NCBI RefSeq assembly: GCF_964275005.1
Contig: NC_092706.1
Span: forward strand, 29,440,781-29,504,780
Source of the DNA: Diadema setosum
Lineage: Eukaryota > Echinodermata > Echinoidea > Diadematoida > Diadematidae
Reading direction: 5' to 3'
Length of the DNA stretch: 64,000 nt
Each line of letters begins with the position of its first letter. Within the stretch, counting starts at the first letter, position 1. Positions 48,901 to 59,911 of this stretch are shown piece after piece. Below the pieces are notes generated by a model, which saw only the letters and a list, made by a program, of their open reading frames with translations, made no database searches and was not told where the DNA came from. The translations under genes and the position numbers were made by a program.

Positions 48901-51900
48901 ATGCAGTGTAGGAGGCCAGTAGTTGCCGCAAGTCACAGCAGTTGACCCGCTTGAAGTACGTAAGTTGCCCGTGGATCTATGCTTATGCGCCAGAAGCGCG
49001 TGTCATCTGCGGTCATTCTACGAGCATAATACTGGTGTTTAACTGTTTAACAAAGGAAGATAAGTGTCATCACTACCCCTGAACAAGATAGAAAGTCGCA
49101 CTTTGGCAGACAGGGAGTCAATATGCATAATTTACGTCAACCTAAACCAGCATCGATACAGGCACCGGTGTCGCCATCACTGATTGTCTTCAATGCCAGG
49201 TCACTCAATAACAAGATCGATGACCTTGAAGCCACGTTGCGATCTCAGCACAAGGATGTTCCGTTAATAGCTGTTACTGAAACATGGTTTTCCGTTGACA
49301 AATCTGCATCTGCATGTGTACTCCCTGGATACAACCTGTTTCATCGAGATCGCCCCGATCATCCTGGTGGGGGAGTTTGTTTATATGTTCGCAATGATCT
49401 ATCTGCAACAGAAGTTTTCATTGATTGCGTCCCCACCTACCTGAAGTACTATGGATCAAACTAGAATCCTCCAGTCAGTTCCGGTTGCGCAATCACATCT
49501 ACGTTGCTGTTGTGTACTCACCGTCGCGATCGGAACAGCGAGAGGAACTTTGTAACCACCTGATTGACACGGTTGATTCTATCAGAGCAATGTCAGACAG
49601 TGCTTTGTTACTCAATACCGGTGATTTCAACGATCTCGGTGCGTCACCCTTGGAGCAACATACCGCCCTGGTCCAGATTGTCACGAACCCAACAAGGAGA
49701 ACTGCAATACTGGACAAGATCTCCACTTACATTGCCTGTGAGTACCATGAACCATATATGTGCTCCTACTGCCAACAGTGACCACTTACTAATTTCTCTC
49801 AAATCTATCCATGATCATGCCTGCCGCCAATCTGTTCAATTTACCTGTCGACCTTACCGATATTCTGCTGCCAGATCCTTCGGACAGTGGATAACTGAGA
49901 TTTACTGGTTTGTTATCGATACCCTACCTGATGTCGACGCCAAAGTTGACTTTTTCCGACAACTTCTTTCTGACCAGTATAGATCCCATTTCCATAGAGT
50001 GACTGTCAAACGTAGAGTAGCTGATAAAGTATGGATGACCAACACCATTCGGTCCCTCATTTCATCTCGTAATTCTGACTTCAAGCGTGGGGACACTTCA
50101 GTCTACAAGAACTTGAGAAAAGATGTCCAAAGGAAGATTAAAGAAGCTAAACGGCCTTTCTACTGCAAGAAAGTCCAACATCTAAAAGAGACCGAACCAG
50201 GGAAATGGCAGAAACAGATCAGAAGTCTTTCTGGCCTTAAAAAGCGACCTCAGTTTGAGATAGATCCTGACACCTCTCCTCTTATAACTGCCAATCGAAT
50301 TTGAACACTTACTTTGCCGACATCTGTGAACAGCTTCCCAGTTGTGACCTCTCGGAGCTACCGGCTTATCTCCCAGCTTGGCCTCCCCTCAACCATAGAG
50401 CGACGAGATGTCTACAACCGACTTCGGCGTTTGAATGCATCCAAGGCTGGCCATCCATCTGACTTGCCCATACGCCTGCTAAAGAAATTCGCCTACGAAT
50501 TACCAATTCGTCTGACTAATCTGTTCAACGAATGTCTTACTTCTGGGTATTTTACTGATACCTGGAAAACAGCATCTTCGAGGGTTTCCTCGCGAAATGG
50601 GTTATGTCTGATATTTTTTTAAAGACTATTTTATTCTTCATCAGTGGGAAACACTAGACAAAACTCTTTACATCAATTTCATAATCATTTTCATCAATGG
50701 ACACAAAATTTATACCGAAACTTAACATCAATTTGATACATTTTGATACACTCTGATACATTATTCACAATCCATATACACACGTTTTTTTTTTGTTTTT
50801 TTTTTTTTACTATTTTTACACTAACCCCTCATTCACTTTTTAATTTCATTCCTTCATTACATTACGAATTTATTATCTCAAACACTAACCCGAAAATACT
50901 TTCTTTTCAACATTCATTCAAACCAACTTTAAGTATCAATATCCATTGACTGAAGTTTATTTAAAAAAACAAACAAACACCAAGACCACCCTTACCCCCG
51001 CCCATTCTCCCTCTTACCACCCTACCCATTATATCCCCCTCCCCCTTCCAAATCCCCCCCCCCACAACAAAACCTCAGAGACAACTAAAACATGTATGTC
51101 CTGACATACATTATAACACATATTTCAATACGAGTGCGTCACAAGGCATTTCCTGGTGGATGTGCAGTAGGCCCTACTCTATCGAGCACGTAATCGATCC
51201 TCGTCAGTTTGGAAACATGAAGGGCAGTTCAGTATGCCATTACCTGATAACCATACTTGGTACAATCTACAAAGGCCTTGACAAACCAGGTCACTACGCC
51301 AATCTTTGTGCCATTGATTTTACAAAAGCATTCGACTTAATTGACCATACGACAGCTGTTTTTTTTTTGTTTTAAATAATATTTTATTCTTCATCAATGG
51401 GAAACATAATATACAAACAAATTTATACAAGATTCTGTGGACCAATTTCATAATCCTTTACATCAATGAATACAAAATTTATACCAAAACTTTCTTGTTA
51501 GAAAGATGATCGATCTTAAAGTGAACCCATCGATTACTCCTACAATCTGCAGCTTCCTGTCTAATCGCTCGCAGACGGTGCTTTACAAGGGTACGACATC
51601 ATCTTCGGAATCACTGACGTGCGGGGTCCCCTAAGGGACAAAACTTGGCCCGATTATCTTTCTGATCATGGTCAATGATCTCGCCCTGACAACGGACAAT
51701 AGATGGAAGTACGTCGACAACCTGATCATAGTCGAGATCTCTCACAAAGCCGGCCACAACAATTTGCAATCTCATGTTGAGTCTGTTTGTGAATGGAACA
51801 ATGCTAATTACATCAAACCCAAGCATGAAAAATGCAAATTGATGCACTTCACCTTCTTGCGTAATGATGTTTCCCCCCCCCCCCCCCCGCGGTCCGGTCA

Positions 51901-54900
51901 TTACTATTGGATACTGGAAACAACCCGATCGAAGTCGTGTCTTCAATGCGCATTCTTGGCATTACTATCCGATCAGACCTGAGATGGGATAGTCAAGTAC
52001 CAGAAATGATCTCGCGTACCTCTCGGAGACTTTAAATTAGGTGCTCACTCAGGAGGAACGGAGTTACCTATGATGATCTGTTGTTTGTTTACACCGTGTA
52101 CATCCGCCCCCTTCTTGAATTTGCTGCCCCAGTGTGGTGCACCAATCTGACTCATGAGCAGTCTCAAGCGTTGGAAAAGGTGCAGAGGAGAGCTCTCCGC
52201 CTCATCACTTACCCCTTACATCTCCCCTATAAAGATGCTCCTTGTGATATGAACATCGAGTCTACTGAAGGACATTCTGCCTTATCTACACATAGATTTG
52301 TGCAAGCACTTCGCCTGTCTGACTGATCGAGAATCAAACGACTATAGTGAACATGATGGTAGCCGCCATATTGTCACAATCTCAGACGACGGCATAAGCC
52401 AGTGCCCTCTGTGTAGAACATTACCCGCCTCCGATAACGATGGAATCGAATTTTGCGAACAATGTCTCTCCCTGCCGGACATGATTAGGTCCATTCAAAC
52501 CCGACTTGATCGTCTGGAATCCGTTCGACGTCCAGAATTGGACAATGGGACAAATACCCCCGATAGCCCTACACATGACGATGACGTCAACTGCGCGGGT
52601 CACAATGAGGAGCAATTGGAGTGTGACGATGACCATAGTCACACGTCACCACCATCATCACCTGTCGCGGAACGCCCACACCATTCCAACGATGTTCCAA
52701 CGAAAGACGTAAACCGGTCACTCTGTTCACAGGTGGATGAATACAGGAGGAAACACAAACAAGTGTTCACGGCTTCTTGTTCTATTTCGGAATCGAATCC
52801 TATTGATGATCCCAGCTTGAGTATTCAGGCACCTCAGACAGATACGGAAAACAAACCAGTGAATTCTTCTCCGTCAAACAACACCCTGGTGACTCAGACG
52901 GATGGCGAAATGAAAATGTTTGTCAATCCATCAAACAATACCACCCAAGCATGTCAAACAGAAGAGACTGATTCAGTTTCCAATGACGCATCTACTCAAC
53001 CAGACAACGACTTCAATGCAGATATCTTGCTAGTGGGAGATTCAATCGTCAAATACATAGATCCGGAAAAAACAAACTATCACGAAGGAAAGTGGAATTG
53101 TGCAAATCTTTTCCCGGTGCTAAAATTGATGATGCCTTTGATATAGCCAAAGATCTAGCTGAGAAACACAACGTGTCGGAAATCATTTTCCATCTTGGCA
53201 CCAACAACTTAGCTGACGACGAGCCGAATTGCAGAGCTCAAGACAATCACAATCGCGACGATTATCCATCGTAGACAGGCCCAGCAGACAATTTCCTGGA
53301 AGACCCATCGCATAAACGCTGACCTAAAACTTCTGGCCAATCAGCGAGCATGGAATATCATTGACAACGACTGTACAGATACCAATACCCAAATCACCGT
53401 TGATGGCGTACATTTAAACGCACACGGGATAAAAGTCTTCGCGCAAAACCTTGTCCAGCACATTAGATCGACAATCAGTGACGATGCATCGCCTTTTCGC
53501 CGACGGCAAGACTAGGCATCGCAGGAAGAAGATTCCGAAGGGCAGGGTTTTTCCGCGAGATTGGATGGACTGCCTGCAGACCGCGAAAACACTGTTAGCT
53601 CAGCAGAATCACTGAATTATGTCGCGAACGAAGAAAACGTAGAAGAGATCCAACGTAATGAAAGAGAACCTGTGGAGAACAAAAATAGCTATCACGAACT
53701 CATTGATGGTTTAATTCCCAAAGTTTGTTATTCTGGGTTAAAAATATGTGAACATAAACTCTCTTCCGAATGAAATAGATGAGTTGAGTCTGTTGTTAGA
53801 TAATGATCCTTTTGATATTGTAGCTATCAGTGAAACTCATTGTGATGCAACAATTTCAGATACAGATTTATTTATAGACAATTTTACTGTAATACGTAAA
53901 GATCGATCAAGACATGGGGGAGGAGTCGCGCTTTATGTAAGAAATAGCTTAAATTTCTGTCAAATACATATTTCGGGAAATGACTTGGAGGTCATCTGGA
54001 TTAAAGTTAAATTAAAACGAATAAATCCAGTGTTTGTATAGTATGTGTAATCTACCGACCTCCTAACTCATCCAATGATTTTTTTTATTACATCAGATAT
54101 GCTTCACTGTATAAGCGAAAATGAAGGATAAATCATAATAGTTGGCGATTTAAACTGTGATCTTCTTCCCGATAATCACAACTCACAGTCTCGCAGTCTT
54201 TTGTAAGTTATGAATACTAATCTCCTACATCAGCTTATTTATGTACCAACTCGCATAACGCCCAACTCTATATCATTGATCGATCACGTGTACTCGTCCA
54301 ACCCCGAAGAACTCCAGGTGACTGGGGTATTTGAGACACATATAAGTGACCATTATTTGATTTTTACTGTTTTTGGTACTACGAAGGTAGAGACCAAACA
54401 TTTTGATAATGTAATTGAGTATAGATGTTACAGGCAGTTTTCACAAGAGAATTTTATCAATATGTTACGAAACATCCGAATAATGCTTTAAAAATGTGGT
54501 ATAATTTGTATATGACAGCTGTCAATGAACAGGCTCCCCTGAAGAGGAAGCGCCTTAGGTCAAAGTTCTGTCCGTGGGTGACTGGCGACTTAATAGACAC
54601 CATGAATAAGTGTGACTGGTACTACAAGATGTCAAAAAAAAAGTCAGCAGCCCACAAAACTCTTATTTCTGACTCATGTATAAATCCCTGAGGATTAAAA
54701 TTTCCACTAAAATCAAGGAAGCCAAAAATGATTACATAAATGCACTATTAAGTGAAAATGGTGGTACTCCGAACGCCATGTGGAAAACATTAAAGCTTAT
54801 TTCATCATCGAAGAATGACAGTCAAATTAAGATTGAGTTACTACATAAATGGTGAAGAAGTGTTTGATGCAGAAGAAATAGCTCAGCAATTCAATGATTG

Positions 54901-57900
54901 CTTTGTAAATTCTGTTGATATGTTGTTTTATCCAACAAATTTTGATATTTGTGAAAATATAGGTGACACTAATCAGTTTGATAATGGATAATGTCGGTTA
55001 TGTTCCCCTGACATCTCATTTGATCTCCCTGACATGCCTCATGTGACAGATGAATTTGTTGTTAATGAAATCAACCGTATTCCAGTTTAAAAAAGCCGCT
55101 GGTCCTGATGATGTTTCAATAAAATTATTGAAATATGCTTGCAATGCCCCAAATGTAATTCACAGCTTAACGCATATATTTAATCTATCATTGGACCAAG
55201 GTGAATTTTTGGAAGATTGGAAAATCGCACGAGTTCAACCCATACACAAAGCCGGAAGTAAATCAAGTGTTGAAAATTATCGACCAGTCTCATTACTATC
55301 AATATTGTCTAAGATATTAGAAAAGTTGTTAATGTATCATTCGAAGATTACTTATTTAATTGAAAACAAGGTATTATCAGATAGACAGTTCGGTTTCCGA
55401 CCTAATCATTCGTGCGAAACCGCCTCTCTTTGTATGGTTGATCAATGGTCTCAGAATGAAGATCACCGATACGTAGGCTCCTAAATGGTGTTGCATTTAT
55501 TGATATGAGAAAAGCCTTTGATGCAGTGAACCACGAAATATTGTTACTGAAATTGAAGTTTGTAGGTTGCACAAATAGAAGTGTAAGATGGTTTACTTCT
55601 TATTTAAAAGGCAGAAGTCAATTTGTATCTGTAAAAGGGAAAAAGTCATCCATTAAGAGCAATACACCATGGAGTCCCACAGGGTTCAGTGTTAGCGCCA
55701 TTACTTTTCTCCATATTCATTAATGATTTACCCATGAGTATCCACAATGGAGAAATGTTTCTTTTCGCAGACGACGCGACTATATCTGTGCGAGGTAGAA
55801 GCATGGATGAAATTCAGTCAAAACTGAACCATGCTCTTGAGGAGGTTTACACAATAATTATGGACTCAAAAAACAAACTGCTTCTGAACATCAATAAAAC
55901 TAAAGTAATGGTAATTGGGTCTAGGCAAAAAGTCCAAACTTTAAATGTCAGATTATATGTACAGATAAGATCAACTCCAATCGAACGTGTTTCTTAATAT
56001 AAATGTCTTGGAATTATGATAGACGATAATTTACAGTTCAATAAGCATGTTGATAGAGTCGCCCTGCAAGTAAAGCAAAAATTAGATATTTGTAGAAGGC
56101 TCAAGGGAGCGTTCAACACTCATTATCTCAGCCTATTATACTGGGGTTATATCCTCCCACATGCCTTGTATTGTTGCAATGTATGGACCAACAGGGCACA
56201 ACAAAATTATGAAGCCATCAACAGGTTACACAAACGAGCCGCTTTATACATTATAGCTGGCTCTTCATGGGAAACCCCATCCCAGCAAGTGCTCAATAAC
56301 GTTACAAAAATTGTATTCAAAAGCAATGGCATGTATGACAATTAAATGTGTGCACCACCTTGCACCCTCTTTACTAACAAATAAGTTTGTAATGCATGAT
56401 ATAGTAGCCCAACGCGTAACACGCAACTCGCACCAGTGCAAACTTGAGATGCCAAGATGTAACACAGAATTTTACAGATCATTTGTATGCACAGCGGTAT
56501 CTCACTGGAATAATTTGCCATTGGAGACACGATGTTCCCCCCAACTTATGTTTGTTCAAAAGCAGATTATGATATCTGTGAGTCTAGAGATACGATGTTC
56601 CCCCAAATTAGGTTCGTTCAAAAGTATCTAGATTATGATATGTGTGAGTCTAGAGACACGATGTTCCCCCCAACTTAGGTTTGTTCAAAAGGAGCTTATG
56701 ATATGTGTGTTTTAATATCGAGAATTGTTTTTTACTCAGTGAAACGTTGTAGTATTTACATGCCTTTGAAATTGTTCTATAAGCGTTATGTTTGATTTTT
56801 TATTGTATTGAATGTATATTATTTTTTTTCTTTCTTCTTGTTTGTTAGTAACTGTAATTCTGGAATGTTTTATGTGTTGTTTTTTAAAGGGCCCCGACCA
56901 AAACCAGCTAGTGCTGACTTGGCCCACCGTTCTTAAAGATGTGAAATAAATAAATATATAAATTAGCTGAAAGAAGGAATTCCCTTCTCACCAGTTTTGG
57001 GAAATTCCTCCTTCGCTCTTCCCGTCACCGTGACATGCTTCCACCTCAGCGTTCTCAACTCACAACTCGTAGCCTTAGGAACTCGTCAAATATCGACATC
57101 CCCCGAACCAGAACACAACGTTTCAGAAACTCAACAATTCCTTGCTTGGTGAGGCTACTAAATGGCTTGTAGTGGGTTTTTTTTTTTCATCAAACTGCAG
57201 TATTCCTGACCATTTGTAAAGTATTCTCCTTTTATTTTTGATAGTAAATTTCATGTGTATTTTGTTGATGTCCAAAAGGTCAATTTAAAGTTAATATTTG
57301 TGCATGTTGATGTACTGCCCGTCAGTGATTCTCTTGAGAATTTCGAGGTCATGGGATCAAAGGTCAAGGGTCAAGGACCAGGTTGGATGCTAAGGGTTTG
57401 TTGTTTGGTGCTGATTTTTAATTTTTTTTTTCATGTTTTGATGCATGGATTTGTGATAGGTTAGGTGTAAGTTGAAAAATTTTGGGATTTTTAGATATCT
57501 TTTTTTCTTAATAACGTGGATGTTTATTGAATTGGGCCTGGTGGGTGGGGGGGGGGGGCACTCAATACCTTTGTGATAAATACAATTTTTTTTTAATGTT
57601 TTGTCAATTGTGTTGAACTATTGTTATATACTGTTGAGATGTGCTGTGGACTTGTTCGGAAGCCACACTTTGTGCCATAACGACACTTTGAGTTTGTTTA
57701 CATTTATCTAATTTATTTAATAAGATTTAATTTTATCTATTCCGTGCTTAGTTCAGTTACTCAATGGTTTGTATAATTATTTGTTTCTATAGATGTGCAA
57801 TATTTTTCAGTATTTGTCAACCACTATTGATAATTTTAATACATGCATTTTTATTGAGGGTAAAGAGGTCAACGGTTTTGACTAATGAAAAAAGACATAT

Positions 57901-59840
57901 TTATGCATGTACTGTTTTGATTTTCTTGGGAATTTTGGGGTCTGGGGTCAAAGGTCAAGGATTTGGGGCCGGGTTGAAATATTAATGTTTTATCTGTTTT
58001 TACAGTGTTTCCGTCATATTCATATTCATATTGATAGCCAATTTCAACAAACATAATATATATATATATATATATAACAATGTCGTATTTTTAATTGTAA
58101 AGTGAACAATTTCAGCTATTGTGCTGCATGTTCTTTTTTATTGCCAATAAAACTACATTGAATTGAATTGAATTTTGAAACTGGCAAGGAACGGTGTCGA
58201 AATTGCCAATATGCGTGTAGCTGATCAGTTCTGCGGGCGTGGAGCGAGCCATACGAGCAAACTGCGTGCATGCTGAGGGTTAGTTACTGCCTTTCTGCTG
58301 ATTAGCTGAGAGTTGGCTGCGGCCAAGATAATGACATTTTATGGGACTTCTGTCATATCAAATTCCTTCAGAGGGATTCCTTTATCGAGTTGTCGGTCCT
58401 CACTCACTTCCCATGCGCTTGACACGCAGTTCGAAAGGAATGAAAGTAAGTAGAACGTAAGTACCACGGGTCCTTGTCCGCCCGCAACAATTGTGCTGCA
58501 TGCTTGAAAATCCCCACGCGCGACAAGCCAGCATAGCTTGCCCGGAAAGGTGTGACAAGGAATAAACTTGGCTGCGGGTAAATAGGAGTCGCGTGCGCAA
58601 CTCCGGGTAACTTCTGTTGAGACACGTGCTAGGTACTGTCATGTGCGTCTCATCTGCGGGGACCTCCGGGAAGCAAAAATTGTTCTTCGCAAGTCTCACG
58701 CAAGGCTTGCCCGGAAAGGTGTGACAGGGCCTTCATAAGCAGCCCTCCCTATACTATTGCGTATATGTAATTACTGGTGTGAATTGCATTTCTGTAAAGG
58801 CAGAATATCTGACATTATATCGATATACCAAGAGTAGATAAACATGCATAATTAGCTGAGAGTTAATGTGAAAAGTTGACGGATAAGAGAAATGCATATT
58901 TTTTAATTGACGATTGTAGAACTTATGAAAGCATTCATGTATGTAAAATCCGTTCAATGTAAACAAAACATTTCTTGAGCGTGATATAACCACAGCATTT
59001 CACCTGTAAAATTCCTACCTTTACAAATTTAATAGCCAAATAAATCGAAATGTAGAAAATGCCAGATGCCTGCCTTAAGACCCAAGAATAGATGATGTGT
59101 TAAATGAAATAATTGCAGAACATATCGATTGATTGATATCAACGTATACACAGATAGAGCAATTGAGTTATCTCGACCTTTGGTATAGTCCATGATGTTT
59201 CTGAAGAGTGGAAGCTTTGGTCGACCGGAAGTCAGGTTTGCTTGCTTGACCAGTACTTCGTCGACTAGAGATGGGCTTGAGATAAACACGAGTCTCTGAC
59301 CTCCTTCATGCAAGAAAGCGATGTCTCCGTACCTTGTAAATTGGATTGATAAGATACAGCCACATTATGGCCAGTCAAGTATCCCGTATGTCGAAAAAGT
59401 CGGTTTATCGGTAAATTTAATAAACGTTGCTTTCGTTTATAGGTCGATAAATCGAGTTTTTCTATTAATGGGATATTAGGCTTGCCATTGACACATCACA
59501 CCTTATAGGATCGAGTTCTATCCACATTCTATAAATGCATCGTTCATAGAAAAAAAAAAGTGAAGAAAATCATCCATGTCAACCTTTACGGCGCTAATTT
59601 GATGCTTATTTTTATGATTCTTCATTTGGAAATGAGTGTCATTTGTCTTATGCTGTGATGGGGACAGAATCCCCATGCTTTTGCTCATGGTTTGGCTGCT
59701 AAAAGCAATAATGTGTTCGTATATCCATCTTCTATGGCACTGTACGTCTGCTCGTTCCTAAATATTCAAAAATTATTCAAAGGTTTGTGTATCCATATGA
59801 GTGTGCGTTGTGTGCGTACATGTGTATGTATAAAACAGCG

Positions 59841-59911
<71 letters not shown>

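Larger units (their letters stand above)
52250..56962 (+). mobile_element. LINE B, CR1-like non-LTR retrotransposon nested in LINE A
   Basis: A nearly full two-ORF element inserted in the same orientation into the reverse transcriptase of LINE A. ORF1 carries a zinc finger and an SGNH esterase, and ORF2 an endonuclease and reverse transcriptase. The 3' end is AAATAAATAAATATATAAAT. The zinc finger plus esterase ORF1 is a known hallmark of CR1-like elements. Multiple frameshifts make it inactive. Confidence 0.9.
49080..58170 (+). mobile_element. LINE A, non-LTR retrotransposon, interrupted (host LINE)
   Basis: The element runs from an endonuclease domain through reverse transcriptase to a 3' UTR ending AATAAAACTACATTGAATTG and (ATTGA)n. 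It is broken by two minus-strand retro-fragments (about 50610-51150 and 51361-51505) and by LINE B (about 52250-56962). The C-terminus of its ORF2 resumes after LINE B and stops at 57172. It is probably of the CR1/L2 group, judging by protein style. It is dead. Confidence 0.85.
48380..58732. mobile_element. 10.35-kb TIR element filled with nested LINEs
   Basis: The element begins AGGCCCTGTCACACCTTTCC and ends with the inverted match, with about 27 bp of near-perfect TIR. It is flanked by TCCTAA on the left and TCATAA on the right. Unit 1 shows the single empty site TCATAA at 33759-33764. The ends (about 48380-49000 and 58171-58732) are long, GC-richer, partly internally repeated inverted arms with blocks such as TTACCCGCAGCCAA and TGACAGTACCTAGCACG in both. 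All recognisable coding sequence inside comes from LINEs, so the carrier is a non-autonomous foldback transposon. A 6-bp duplication is not diagnostic for one superfamily. Confidence 0.85.
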
